Below the pieces are notes generated by a model. That model saw only the letters and a program-made list of their open reading frames with translations. It was not told the DNA's origin and made no database searches. A stretch of 64,000 bases of DNA, from contig NZ_PUHY01000010.1 of NCBI RefSeq assembly GCF_002967765.1, forward strand, positions 62,001-126,000, written 5' to 3'. This DNA comes from Blastopirellula marina (GTDB lineage Bacteria > Planctomycetota > Planctomycetia > Pirellulales > Pirellulaceae). Shown here in pieces: positions 8,403 through 17,640 of this stretch (within the stretch, counting starts at the first letter, position 1; every line of letters starts with the position of its first letter). The translations under genes and the position numbers were made by a program.

Positions 8403-10706
8403 ATGATCGCAAATCGATTGTTGAAGCCGTGGCGCATCTTCGCCGGTTCGCTACTCGTCATGGGACTGATCTGTGTCGTCGTCGCTGCCCAAGACGGCGC
8501 GGAGCCTGATCAACCGCAAGCTGACGAGCCCCCCATGGCGGCGGAGCAGCCAGCCGACGAGAAGCCAGCAGGGGAACAAGCGGCAAGTTCGCCGGAAGAA
8601 GCGTCAACACCCGCTGCTGACAACTCGTTCCCACCACCGGTCGATATCACCGATGTGGAAACCCCCGATTGGATGAAGCGTGTCGACAATGGTTTCGGCC
8701 AGGTGGTGAGCATCCTCAAGGCGACCCTTTTCTACACGGTATTCCCGGACGAGCAACAATACGCTCAAGAGAACTACGTACTTTATTACTGGCGCAGCGA
8801 GGGAACCGACGATCCCTTCAAAATTGCCGAGAACAGCAAAGCTCGTAAACCGGCTGATATGCCGGACGAAGCAACGCTGAACGAAGTATCGGCCTGGGTC
8901 GAAACAGGCAAAGCAGCCGGATCGGGCGATCCTGACAAACCGTATCGCCAAGGGAAGCTGACGTACGTCGATCGCGAAGGAGTCAAGAAGACCCGCAGTG
9001 TCGAGTATGTGAAGTACGTCATTAATGACTCGACCAAGTACGTGCTCGACAAAGATGGCGACCAAGCGATTTACAAGCCACTGCGCAAGGTTCGCTCAGC
9101 GCTGAGCACCGACAAAGATGAATGGAAAACGCCGGAGCAAATTCGCGAAATGGCCTTGGCAGGCGAAATGGCCATCGATTTCAAAGCCAACGGCCAAGAG
9201 ACACCTTATATCTTCACCGAATACATCGGCGGTGTTCCGCTGGTTGTGATTTGGCTTTCGGGTGGAGCAATCCTGTTCACACTCTACTTTGGCCTGGTCA
9301 ACTTCTGGGGTGTTCCTCACGCGATCAATGTCGTTCGTGGAACCTATGACAATCCCAACGAGCCCGGGGAAGTGACTCACTTCCAAGCGCTTGCTTCCGC
9401 CCTGTCCGCGACCGTTGGTTTAGGCAACATCGCTGGGGTGACAATCGCCATGACCGATGGTGGCCCAGGGGCATTCTTCTGGATGATTCTCTGCGGTTTC
9501 TTCGGTATGACCAGTAAATTCGTCGAATGTACGCTGGGTCAGATGTACCGCGAAGTGAAGCCGGACGGCACGATCCTTGGTGGTCCGATGCAGTACCTGG
9601 TGAACTCTTTCGAGCAATTCGGTCTGCGTCCGGTGGGTGTGTTTTTCTCCATCGTATTCGCGATCATGTGCGTGATGGCGAGCTTTGGTGGCGGCAATAT
9701 GTTCCAAGGCAATCAAGCTGCTTCCCAGGTTCTTTCGATGGTGCCAAACACCGACAAGGATCAACTGAAAACCGTTCAAGCAGAGCTTAAGACCGCGGCC
9801 GCCGAGGAAGATTTCGATCGCCTGCCAGCCCTGCAAACACGCCGCAAGGAATTACTAGGCAAGATCAACTCATTCGAGAACCAGTTCAAGATTGGATTCG
9901 GCATCATCATGGCCGCGCTGGTTGGCCTGGTGATCATCGGCGGGATCAAGCGAATTGGGGCCACGGCCGGCAAGATTGTTCCCGCGATGTGCTTGATGTA
10001 CATCCTGGCCTGTCTGTGGATTATCTGCACGCATTACAACGAGATACCTGGATTGGTTTCCACCATCTTCACCCAGGCTTTCAACCCGGATGCTGTTCGG
10101 GGAGGCTTGATCGGTGTGATCGTGATTGGCGTTCGCCGAGCTGCATTTAGCAATGAAGCGGGTGTCGGTAGTGCGGCGATTGCTCACAGTGCTGCGAAGA
10201 CGGATGAACCTGTCCGCGAAGGCTTCGTCGCCCTTTTGGAACCGTTTATCGATACGATCGTGGTTTGCTCGATGACCGCGTTGGTGATCTTGATCACCGG
10301 TGCTTGGGACAGCAAGGAATTGGTTCACGAGAACGGCATGGCAGGCGTCGAACTGACTTCGGCCGCGTTCAGTGCTGAAATCAGTTGGTTCCCGTACATC
10401 CTGACCCTAGCGGTCGTGCTGTTCGCCTTCTCGACGATTATTTCGTGGAGCTACTACGGCGAACGCTGCTGGGAACGGCTGTTCGGGGCTCGAGCCGTTT
10501 TTCTCTACAAGATCATCTTCGTGATCGCCGTATTCCTCGGACCAATCTTCTCGCTCAACAATGTGCTTGATTTTTCCGACTTCATGATCCTTTCGATGGC
10601 ATTCCCTAACATCTTAGGCTGCCTACTGTTAGCACCCACGGTTAAGCGGGCGGTAACCGAGTATTGGCGAAAATTGAAAGCAGGCGAGTTCAATATTTCT
10701 CACTAA
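8403..10706 (+). CDS. Sodium:alanine/glycine symporter (AGCS family) with large extra domains
   Basis: Integral-membrane symporter of 767 residues, far longer than the roughly 450-550 usual for AGCS carriers. Family signatures are clear: TVGLGNIAGVTIAMTDGGPG, the MTSKFVECTLGQMYR segment, and GVRRAAFSNEAGVGSAAIAH. An N-terminal hydrophobic signal-like stretch (residues 13-28) is followed by a low-complexity Pro/Glu/Ala linker. A soluble region of about 150 residues then lies before the usual first core helix near residue 277. A second charged insertion of about 45-50 residues follows GGGNMFQGNQAAS. The ATG at 8403 is preferred to a TTG at 8382. The extra regions probably face the periplasm or form a coiled coil; their role is unknown. 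Substrate (Ala, Gly or other) is unspecified. Confidence 0.9.
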   Translation: MIANRLLKPWRIFAGSLLVMGLICVVVAAQDGAEPDQPQADEPPMAAEQPADEKPAGEQAASSPEEASTPAADNSFPPPVDITDVETPDWMKRVDNGFGQVVSILKATLFYTVFPDEQQYAQENYVLYYWRSEGTDDPFKIAENSKARKPADMPDEATLNEVSAWVETGKAAGSGDPDKPYRQGKLTYVDREGVKKTRSVEYVKYVINDSTKYVLDKDGDQAIYKPLRKVRSALSTDKDEWKTPEQIREMALAGEMAIDFKANGQETPYIFTEYIGGVPLVVIWLSGGAILFTLYFGLVNFWGVPHAINVVRGTYDNPNEPGEVTHFQALASALSATVGLGNIAGVTIAMTDGGPGAFFWMILCGFFGMTSKFVECTLGQMYREVKPDGTILGGPMQYLVNSFEQFGLRPVGVFFSIVFAIMCVMASFGGGNMFQGNQAASQVLSMVPNTDKDQLKTVQAELKTAAAEEDFDRLPALQTRRKELLGKINSFENQFKIGFGIIMAALVGLVIIGGIKRIGATAGKIVPAMCLMYILACLWIICTHYNEIPGLVSTIFTQAFNPDAVRGGLIGVIVIGVRRAAFSNEAGVGSAAIAHSAAKTDEPVREGFVALLEPFIDTIVVCSMTALVILITGAWDSKELVHENGMAGVELTSAAFSAEISWFPYILTLAVVLFAFSTIISWSYYGERCWERLFGARAVFLYKIIFVIAVFLGPIFSLNNVLDFSDFMILSMAFPNILGCLLLAPTVKRAVTEYWRKLKAGEFNISH

Positions 10707-10713
10707 CCCGCGA

Positions 10714-10776
10714 ATGACTTCCTGAGTGGGAGATGTCTCGATTTCTCCCACGTTTCCCCCGGAAAAAGGAAGTCAT
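10714..10776 (+). promoter_or_regulatory. Nested inverted repeats: terminator-like hairpin and possible SD-masking stem
   Basis: An inner 8-bp perfect inverted repeat (GTGGGAGA at 10726-10733, TCTCCCAC at 10744-10751) lies inside an outer 9-bp pair, ATGACTTCC (10714-10722) and GGAAGTCAT (10768-10776). The right outer arm contains the AGGAAG Shine-Dalgarno of the next gene, whose ATG is at 10780. It could end symporter transcription (no U-tract) or gate translation of the downstream gene. Confidence 0.5.
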
Positions 10777-10779
10777 CCG

Positions 10780-11445
10780 ATGTGTTCTCGCCGACACGAC
10801 CAAAATCAAAACGAACAAGCAGCGTGTCACTCCCCAAGACGGCGCTCCCACAATTTGATGGGAGCGTGGGGCTTTGGGATCTCGCTGTTTGGCCTATTGT
10901 TTACGTTCGGGCTACTCTGCCCGCTCGGCTTTCTAATCAGCTTCTTCGGTATGTTCTCGCCTAAACGCGGCCTGGCAATGGCGGGGCTGATCTTGGGTGG
11001 GCTTGGTTCGCTGTTTGTCGCCGCCGGAATCGGTACCCTGGCCATCGCGGCTAATACCTTCCATCACTATCGCGTTGAAGTCCCTAAAATCGCGAAAACT
11101 CACGACGTGCTTAACACGGCGTGTGTCGAGATCGAGACGTATCGCCAAGAAAACGGCAATTTGCCGGAAGGAATCGAAGGCAACAAGCTGGTCCTCAAAT
11201 TCGAGGACGCGTTCGGCAATTCCGTTCGGTACGAACCTGAAGACAACGGTAACTACGGCATTCGCAGCGCTGGCCTCGATGGAAAGTTCGACACGGACGA
11301 CGACCTACGCGTGCTGAACTCGCAAGAAGGACTAGTCCATCAGATCGCCACGCCAAACAGGGCAAGTTACCATAGCCCTCGTCACGACAGCTATCGAGGG
11401 CACAGCCATCAGCAGCATAGCCACCAGCTGACCTGTCGCTGGTAG
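10780..11445 (+). CDS. Membrane protein with DUF4190-like and pseudopilin-like regions
   Basis: About 221 residues. After a charged N-terminus come two hydrophobic segments (roughly residues 30-55 and 67-95) with the DUF4190-type pattern of Gly-rich helices around FSPKRGLAMAGLILGGLG. The C-terminal soluble part has ALDxFG-like features of type II secretion pseudopilins: LKFEDAFGNSVRYEP and AGLDGKFDTDDDLR, where the Asp-rich loop resembles the calcium site of GspG proteins. It ends in a His/Ser-rich tail. The start is the ATG at 10780 with AGGAAG seven bases upstream; a GTG at 10726 lacks this. Function is unknown. Proteins of this build are frequent in planctomycetes. Confidence 0.7.
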   Translation: MCSRRHDQNQNEQAACHSPRRRSHNLMGAWGFGISLFGLLFTFGLLCPLGFLISFFGMFSPKRGLAMAGLILGGLGSLFVAAGIGTLAIAANTFHHYRVEVPKIAKTHDVLNTACVEIETYRQENGNLPEGIEGNKLVLKFEDAFGNSVRYEPEDNGNYGIRSAGLDGKFDTDDDLRVLNSQEGLVHQIATPNRASYHSPRHDSYRGHSHQQHSHQLTCRW

Positions 11446-11499
11446 ACATGCTACAAATCGGTCGCCTCCTCCTCCCGAGATAACGAGGGGGCAATACAT

Positions 11500-12591
11500 C
11501 TACGAGGCAACCGGTTCGGAAGGTACGTCGCAAGGGAAATGCTTGTCGACCACTTCAAAGAATTCTTCCTTGGTGGCAACGTTCGCCACATGCTTTCGGA
11601 AGTGCCGCGCGCCCGGCTTTGCTTGAGCATAACAGCAGGCAAACTTCCGCATTAGCAGCGTTCCCTTCGCTTCTCCGAACCGCTCAACCACTAGCTTGTA
11701 GTGCTCCAGCATGCAGTCTCGCTGCTCGTTAAGCGTTGGTTCTGGCGGAATTGGTCGACCTTGGATCGCGGCGGCCGCTTGAGCGAACAGCCAAGGACGT
11801 CCCAGGCAGGCCCGCGCAATCATCACACCGTCGACGTTGTAATCGCGAAACGCCCGAAAGACTTTCTCCGCCGAATCGAGATCCCCGTTGCCGATCAAGG
11901 GAATCTTCTTCAGATACGACTTGATCTCGGAGATCCGATCCCAGTCGGCCTGGCCTTTGAAATACTGCTCGGCCACACGACCATGCACCGTCAATGCCGC
12001 AGCACCACTCTCTTCGACGACGCGAGCGATCTCGTTGGCATTAATCGTATTTTCCGAACATCCCAAACGAATCTTGGCGGTCACCGGCGTTGGTGCACAC
12101 GCTTCGACCAGTCGCGAAATGATCTGGCCCATTCTCTCAGGCTCGCGTAGGAGATACGAGCCACTATGGGCTTTCTCGGTGACCTGCTTTACAGGGCAGC
12201 CGAAGTTGATGTCGACCACGCTAACCTGGAACTCTTCAACCAGTCGGCGGCCCACTTTGGCCATCACATCCGGCTGATTGTCCCAAATCTGTACAGCAAG
12301 CGGACGTGCTTCGTCTTCGACACCCCACAAGCGATCAGGGAACTCAGCTTCATGTTCATCCAACCAATGAAAACCACGAGCATTCACCATTTCGGTCGCC
12401 AGTAGGCCCGCTCCGCCGTAGCCGCGCACGATCTGCCGAAAGGCATAATTCGTGAAACCGGCCATCGGAGCTTGCAGAATCGGAGGATCGACGACCATTT
12501 CCCCGATTTTCAGCGGTGGAAGCTTCAAATCGGTCGTGGTCGGTTCCCCAGTCAGATGTTCAAGTTTTTGCGGAGTTTCCATGGCTTCCAT
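11500..12591 (-). CDS. tRNA-dihydrouridine synthase (DusB-like)
   Basis: FMN-dependent enzyme of about 363 residues that reduces uridines in the tRNA D-loop. The TIM-barrel start PPILQAPMAGFTNYAFRQIV binds FMN, and VVDINFGCPVKQV carries the catalytic Cys. LTVHGR and IGNGDLDSAEKV complete the flavin site. An N-terminal extension of about 30 residues precedes the barrel. Reading starts are possible at TTG 12618, ATG 12591 and ATG 12582. I list 12591, with AGGA close upstream, but 12582 is nearly as good. A second paralogue lies at 16388-17440. DusB-type substrate positions are likely but not certain. Confidence 0.9.
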   Translation of the reverse strand: MEAMETPQKLEHLTGEPTTTDLKLPPLKIGEMVVDPPILQAPMAGFTNYAFRQIVRGYGGAGLLATEMVNARGFHWLDEHEAEFPDRLWGVEDEARPLAVQIWDNQPDVMAKVGRRLVEEFQVSVVDINFGCPVKQVTEKAHSGSYLLREPERMGQIISRLVEACAPTPVTAKIRLGCSENTINANEIARVVEESGAAALTVHGRVAEQYFKGQADWDRISEIKSYLKKIPLIGNGDLDSAEKVFRAFRDYNVDGVMIARACLGRPWLFAQAAAAIQGRPIPPEPTLNEQRDCMLEHYKLVVERFGEAKGTLLMRKFACCYAQAKPGARHFRKHVANVATKEEFFEVVDKHFPCDVPSEPVAS

Positions 12592-12746
12592 GGTTCCTAC
12601 TTCGACCGAAATGGTCAAGTGGCATCCGCCGAGAAGTTACCAGTGGATCGCGATTTAGACGTCCCGGCAACTGTGAACAGGACGTGGAAACCGCTCGGAT
12701 GGACACACGAAAGGGAAGTTGCTCGCCCGAACTGGCTGCGACTGCT

Positions 12747-13388
12747 CTACGGGATACGACTCGGCTGCGGTACCGATTGCGTGCTGGCCGAAGCCGCTGG
12801 GGGTGTGGTCCAGCCACCGTAGGGGACCGTTGAAGTCGCTGGGGGTGATAACGGCTGGGCGACTTCTGTCAAATCGTTGACGCGCATTCCGTTGGTATAC
12901 GGGTTACTCGTGGTACCGCTCGACGTGCCAGGCCCCATCGCATCGGTGCTTGCCGAAGATGTCGCCGAGCTGGTTGCTGCTTGAGCACTGCTGGACTGGG
13001 TGGCAACTTCTTCTGTGTACGAGGCCTGCGATACTCCACTGGAGGACGTTGTTCCGCTAACCTTTTGCCACTGGCCCTGACCATAACTCGATGGCGGCTG
13101 CATGTTGGCAGGTGCGGACGTCGAAGGGGGCGAGAATTGTGCTGGAGGAGACTGTTGATAACCGCCGTTGAGCGTTGGTGCTTGCGACGCAGCCGGAGCA
13201 CCGGCAGGGGCCTGATAGTACGGATTCGGAGCAGTTACCGCGGACTGGCCGTACGACTGCGTGCCCGGCGGGGGAACGCGCTGCATACCGTAGGCGTTGA
13301 ATGGATTGAGCTGCTGGGCTTGCTGGTTCTTGCATCCGGTCACAACCAGGACGAGGATCAACAAACTTGCGGTAACGAGCGTCTTCAT
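12747..13388 (-). CDS. Putative lipoprotein, Ser/Pro/Gln-rich
   Basis: About 213 residues. It begins MKTLVTASLLILVLVVTGCK, a clear type II signal peptide with a lipobox ending at Cys, so it is probably lipid-anchored. The remainder is low complexity, rich in Ser, Thr, Pro, Gln and Ala, with no recognisable domain. The ATG at 13388 has AAAGGA about seven bases upstream and fits the signal peptide; an upstream in-frame extension to 13508 is not needed. It may be a cell-envelope spacer. I do not recognise a family. Confidence 0.65.
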   Translation of the reverse strand: MKTLVTASLLILVLVVTGCKNQQAQQLNPFNAYGMQRVPPPGTQSYGQSAVTAPNPYYQAPAGAPAASQAPTLNGGYQQSPPAQFSPPSTSAPANMQPPSSYGQGQWQKVSGTTSSSGVSQASYTEEVATQSSSAQAATSSATSSASTDAMGPGTSSGTTSNPYTNGMRVNDLTEVAQPLSPPATSTVPYGGWTTPPAASASTQSVPQPSRIP

Positions 13389-13586
13389 GGGAAATCCTTT
13401 TCCGGACTCGGCAACGGCCTCCTCAACTTCTCTGGGACAACCGTTTTCCTCCCGAAATCTAAGCAAAACCACCGTCCGACGAAAACTGACGGCGGGGGAG
13501 GGTACCAAAGACTGCTAGCCAACAGCAAGACGAATCAGAAGAACCTGACAAAAATCTCTCAAGTTCACACCGCGATCAAACCGGGA

Positions 13587-14561
13587 TTAGGTTGTCTGCA
13601 AATTGAGCCAGACACGATCGAACCGCCCTGCTAGCAGGTCGTCTTTGCGGATCATGAAGAACAGCCGTCCTTCGTCATTCCAAAAGACAGTTTCATCACT
13701 GGCGACACCATCGATTTGAAGCAACAGCCTCCATGGGTAGAGATCGTTCTCCAAAGCGTGAATTCGCTCGTGATGCGAGTCTTCGAATTGGAGCTCGCCA
13801 CGGCGAATCTGAGCTAACAGTTCGTCCACCTCCTCCTCGCTAATATCCAGACTCGCATCCTCCTCCGTCTCGAATGGATTTCCCAGATTTTCCAGCGGCG
13901 ATTGCACCAGGTCGGCGTGACCAAGGAAACGGCTGGGGTGCTTCCCCTGGTAGGTCAGTTGGGCCGCGAGTCGCTGATAGGCAAAGTAACGCGGAGACTC
14001 GTACTCTTCGAACCCGATATACTCGTCGGGCAAGGTCAGCTCAACGCTTGGCACGAGATCCCAGTTATCGCCCGTATCGAATTCCGGATCGATCTCTTCT
14101 GGTTTTTCCGCAGGACTCAGCGTATTTCGGGAACAGTTCACGTAAATCACGCGGAAGCGATCGGCCTCGTGCGGATCGGTTCCCCAAGGTTGCCCCAACA
14201 GATCGTAAAAGAAATAGAGCCATCCAGAGGTCGGCATGGCTTCATCAATTTGTGGGATCGCCGATAAATCGAGTTGGGCGATGAAATTGAGTGGAATGGG
14301 TTCCAGGCTCTTCAGGGGAGCACCACAGCAATCGGTTTCGTCCGGTCGAGGCTGCCAATAAGGCCAGACGAACTGAGGCGGCACATCTGGGATACCGCCT
14401 AAACGAGAAGCCCCTAATGGGTAGGAGCTGGGGTTCTTGGAACCGACCATCAAACGGACCGAGGGACGTACGATCCGTAGGATTCGCTGAGCGTCCAATT
14501 CGGGCTCAGCTTCGAGAAGAGTTGCCAGATTTTCGTATAGCGTTGTTAGGTGCTCGTACAT
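13587..14561 (-). CDS. DUF1963 (YwqG-like) family protein
   Basis: Soluble protein of about 324 residues. The pattern SSYPLGASRLGGIPDVPPQFVWP and the following PLNFIAQLDLSAIP and GWLYFFYD are hallmarks of the DUF1963/YwqG family, whose function is unknown. The C-terminal WRLLLQIDG and GRLFFMIRKDDL match the family's closing strands. Start: the ATG at 14561 is preferred over a TTG at 14570. It is flanked on the same strand by two exported proteins with no clear functional link. No signal peptide is present. Confidence 0.75.
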   Translation of the reverse strand: MYEHLTTLYENLATLLEAEPELDAQRILRIVRPSVRLMVGSKNPSSYPLGASRLGGIPDVPPQFVWPYWQPRPDETDCCGAPLKSLEPIPLNFIAQLDLSAIPQIDEAMPTSGWLYFFYDLLGQPWGTDPHEADRFRVIYVNCSRNTLSPAEKPEEIDPEFDTGDNWDLVPSVELTLPDEYIGFEEYESPRYFAYQRLAAQLTYQGKHPSRFLGHADLVQSPLENLGNPFETEEDASLDISEEEVDELLAQIRRGELQFEDSHHERIHALENDLYPWRLLLQIDGVASDETVFWNDEGRLFFMIRKDDLLAGRFDRVWLNLQTT

Positions 14562-14612
14562 GCCAACCAATGTACGTGGCTGGCATGGCGGAGGACAGCA
14601 TCGCTTGAAAAA

Positions 14613-15101
14613 TTAAAGAGAATTCTCGATGACCAGCGGGCTGGCACCTTCGATCTCGCTTCCCTTGGCGTCCACCACTTTCATAACTGGTTGGACCTCG
14701 ATCGGCTCGGCCGGAATTCTTTCGCTGGCGACTTCCTGATCAACGTAAGGATTGACCACCAATTTCGGTTCTGGCGTCGAACGTTCGTAGTTCACCGACG
14801 TGCCTGGTTGGTAAGAAGTAACCGGGAATGGGCTCATGCCGTAAGGGCGATAAACGTTGTGCGAGTAATAAACCGGCGGATAGAGCGAGTAATACGGTGG
14901 CGTAGGAATGAAGCCAAGTGTTTGGGTCCACGGTCCGTAGATCCAAGGATTACCGCAACTTCCGCCAAAGTAACCACCGTTACCGAAGCCGATCGATGAG
15001 GTACGATGGACAATGATTTGACCATCCGTTTGGGCTTCGCTTTCGGAAACCAAACAAGCAGCGAATGCTGCGACCAGCAAAACCAGGGTACCCTTACGCA
15101 T
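14613..15101 (-). CDS. Exported Tyr/Pro-rich hypothetical protein
   Basis: 162 residues with a clear Sec signal peptide (MRKGTLVLLVAAFAACLVSESEAQ, cleavage likely after the SEA residues). The mature part has a Gly/Tyr/Pro-rich region (GFGNGGYFGGSCGNPW, then many Tyr and Pro) and a more regular C-terminus with IPAEPIEVQPVMKVVDAKG. No domain is recognised. The composition suggests a surface or periplasmic structural protein. It is divergent from queG, so 15102-15218 should hold promoters for both. Confidence 0.6.
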   Translation of the reverse strand: MRKGTLVLLVAAFAACLVSESEAQTDGQIIVHRTSSIGFGNGGYFGGSCGNPWIYGPWTQTLGFIPTPPYYSLYPPVYYSHNVYRPYGMSPFPVTSYQPGTSVNYERSTPEPKLVVNPYVDQEVASERIPAEPIEVQPVMKVVDAKGSEIEGASPLVIENSL

Positions 15102-15218
15102 CTGACGAAACCTTGCATGAACCTGCGAACAAATACCTTCCCTGGTAAATCAATCCGTACTATTTCACCCTAATTACGCTCCTTAACGAACGCAAACGCA
15201 TTTGCGGCTTTTACGCGC

Positions 15219-16367
15219 GTGACCGATTCAGCCACTGATCTGACCACTTTTATCCGTAACGAAGCCCTATCGGTTGGCTTCTCCGCGGTTGGCGTCTGTC
15301 CAGCGGTCAGCCCCACCGGCGTTACCCGTTTGCACGATTGGCTCGACGCCGGTTTCGCGGGCGAAATGCAGTACCTGGAAGATCGCCGGGACGCTTATTC
15401 TCATCCGAAGTACGTCCTGGATGGCGTACAAAGCATCGTGATGCTGGCCCTCAACTACAAAAGCCAGCCAATCCCACCGCTAGATTCTGGAAAGGGAAGG
15501 GTGTCGCGTTACGCGTTCGGTGAACTCGATTACCACGACTGGATTCACGCCCGGCTGAAGCAATTGAAGCGATCCATCGGAGACTTCGCTCCAGAGGCCA
15601 AAGTACGTGGCGTGGTCGACACGGCGCCCCTCTTGGAAAGGGAGTTCGCCCAGCAGGCGGGACTTGGTTGGTTTGGCAAGAACACGATGCTGTTGAATAA
15701 GCAGTTGGGAAGCTTGTTCTTTCTAGCGGCGATCTTGATCGACCAGCCACTAAGCTACGACGAACCCCACAAGGCCAGCCACTGTGGCACCTGTACGGCG
15801 TGTCTCGATGCTTGTCCTACCGACGCCTTTGTAAAACCGCACGTGCTGGATGCGACACGCTGTATTTCGTACCTAACGATCGAACTGCGTGACGAAATTC
15901 CGGCGGAACTGCGTCATGGAATGGAAGACTGGGTTTTCGGCTGCGACGTTTGCCAGGACGTCTGCCCATGGAACAACAAAGCTCCGGTCACCACGCACGA
16001 AACTTTCTTCCCAGCCAGTGACCGTGCGCCGCTCGAACTCCGTTCTCTCTTTGAGATCACCGAAGACGAGTTCCGTGCTCGCTTCCGAAAAACGCCGCTC
16101 TGGCGAACTCGGCGCCGCGGCATCTTGCGAAACGCTGCGATTGTGCTCGGGAACCGGCCGCATGAAGACAACGTTTCGGCACTAATCCAAGGACTCAACG
16201 ATCAAGAGTGGCTTGTTCGCGGTGCAGCGGCCTGGGCGCTTGGACAACATCAAGCAGCGTGGGTCGTGGAAGCTTTGCAGGAACGAAGCGACATCGAGAC
16301 CGAACCGCAAGTTCGTCGTGAAATCGAGCAAGCTTTGGCAAACGGGCGATCCCTGCCAAGCGATTGA
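15219..16367 (+). CDS. queG: Epoxyqueuosine reductase QueG
   Basis: 382 residues. QueG reduces epoxyqueuosine to queuosine in tRNA anticodons, using cobalamin and two [4Fe-4S] clusters. Both cluster motifs are present: CGTCTACLDACP and CDVCQDVCPWN. The N-terminal half shows the family stretches SVGFSAVGVCPA, KGRVSRYAFGELDYH and GWFGKNTMLL. The C-terminus (about residues 320-380) is a HEAT-repeat pair that helps bind tRNA. The start is GTG at 15219; no ATG upstream fits. It is one of several tRNA-modification genes here and depends on the Fe-S machinery encoded at the left end. Confidence 0.95.
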   Translation: MTDSATDLTTFIRNEALSVGFSAVGVCPAVSPTGVTRLHDWLDAGFAGEMQYLEDRRDAYSHPKYVLDGVQSIVMLALNYKSQPIPPLDSGKGRVSRYAFGELDYHDWIHARLKQLKRSIGDFAPEAKVRGVVDTAPLLEREFAQQAGLGWFGKNTMLLNKQLGSLFFLAAILIDQPLSYDEPHKASHCGTCTACLDACPTDAFVKPHVLDATRCISYLTIELRDEIPAELRHGMEDWVFGCDVCQDVCPWNNKAPVTTHETFFPASDRAPLELRSLFEITEDEFRARFRKTPLWRTRRRGILRNAAIVLGNRPHEDNVSALIQGLNDQEWLVRGAAAWALGQHQAAWVVEALQERSDIETEPQVRREIEQALANGRSLPSD

Positions 16368-16387
16368 CGCAGGCTTGGCCGAAGACA

Positions 16388-17440
16388 CTACCCAGCAGCG
16401 CAGTTCACTTGACCATTGTGAAGTTCGGCAGAGATATACTTACCGGGCTGATCGACCATGTAGAATTCCTCGCGGATGGTATGCCAGTCGGCGAGCTCTT
16501 TGATTCGCACAAACTTCTGGCGGAGTTCTTCCATCTGCGGATGGAGGAACGAATACTTCACGCCGAACTTGCGGAACTGAGTCATCGCACGGCCTTCCCC
16601 GTAGAGCTCGACCACCAATCGCAGGTGCTCCTCAATCGTCTCACGCTGCTCGAGGGTCGTGGGAGGCAAGGGGAGGGGCTCGCCGGCAGCCAAAGCACGT
16701 CCTTGCTGGAAGATCCAGGGATTACCGATCGCACCTCGGGCCACGGTCACGCCGTCGACGCCCGTCTCGCGCATCATGTCGAAGCAATCTTGGGCCGAAA
16801 ACAAGTCGCCGCTTCCTAGGATGGTGCGATCGCCAACGTGCCGCTTTACGTCGGCCAGGAACTCCCAACGGCTGGGGCCGATGTAACGCTGTTCAACGGT
16901 GCGGCCATGAACGGTAATCGCGTCGACGCCCGTTTCAAACGCGCCGTCAAGGATCTCGAAGAACTTATCGCGGCTTTCCTGCGTGTCGTCGATTCCGCGG
17001 CGCATTTTCACTGTCAGCGGAGTTTCCGAGGGGACGACATCGCGGGTGCGGCGAATGATTTCCAGGGCGACCTCAGGCTGGCCGAGATGAAAACCACCGC
17101 GGCAACGCCCCAACACCTTCTTCACGGGACAACCGAAATTGATATCGATGACATCGAAACCGGCCTCGACCAACTTCGCGGCTCCGGCGGAGAACTGCTC
17201 TGGCTCGGCCCCCATCAGCTGGCCACCCACTGGGTGCTCTTCGTCGGCGATAGCGAGGAAATGGCGATTCTTTTTTCGGTCGTTCAAATTGACCAAAAAC
17301 TTGTCCAGCATCACCTCACAGATCGAATAGGAGGCCCCCATTCGACGTGCAATCACCCGCATGGACATATCGCTGTAGCCTGACAACGCTGCCTGAACGA
17401 GCGGAAAATCTAGTTCTAAATTACCTAACCGCAACGACAT
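16388..17440 (-). CDS. tRNA-dihydrouridine synthase, second paralogue
   Basis: 350-residue Dus-family flavoenzyme. The barrel opens with FPLVQAALSGYSDMSMRVIARRMG, and the catalytic Cys sits in VIDINFGCPVKKV. Later motifs are ITVHGRTVEQRY, ILGSGDLFSAQDC and GVTVARGAIGNPWIF. The first barrel strand reads VQAALSGYSD rather than the common APMAGVTD, which marks a subgroup distinct from the DusB-like copy at 11500-12591. The ATG at 17440 is the natural start. It converges with queG, the two stops being only about 20 bases apart. Which uridine it reduces cannot be told. Confidence 0.88.
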   Translation of the reverse strand: MSLRLGNLELDFPLVQAALSGYSDMSMRVIARRMGASYSICEVMLDKFLVNLNDRKKNRHFLAIADEEHPVGGQLMGAEPEQFSAGAAKLVEAGFDVIDINFGCPVKKVLGRCRGGFHLGQPEVALEIIRRTRDVVPSETPLTVKMRRGIDDTQESRDKFFEILDGAFETGVDAITVHGRTVEQRYIGPSRWEFLADVKRHVGDRTILGSGDLFSAQDCFDMMRETGVDGVTVARGAIGNPWIFQQGRALAAGEPLPLPPTTLEQRETIEEHLRLVVELYGEGRAMTQFRKFGVKYSFLHPQMEELRQKFVRIKELADWHTIREEFYMVDQPGKYISAELHNGQVNCAAG

Positions 17441-17640
17441 GAACTGCTCTGAACCCCTCTAAACGGTTTAACCCTATCCATCTAGATCAGGATAGCAGCT
17501 GATGATTGCACGAAAAGTGTGATTTCCCGTGACTACCCGCATTTGTGTGAAGACTAGATGAATGTTTGCCGAGAAATTTCGACACCTTCGCTTAAGTCCC
17601 CCGAACGACTGGCCGATAAACACTCTTAAGAAAGTCAAAA

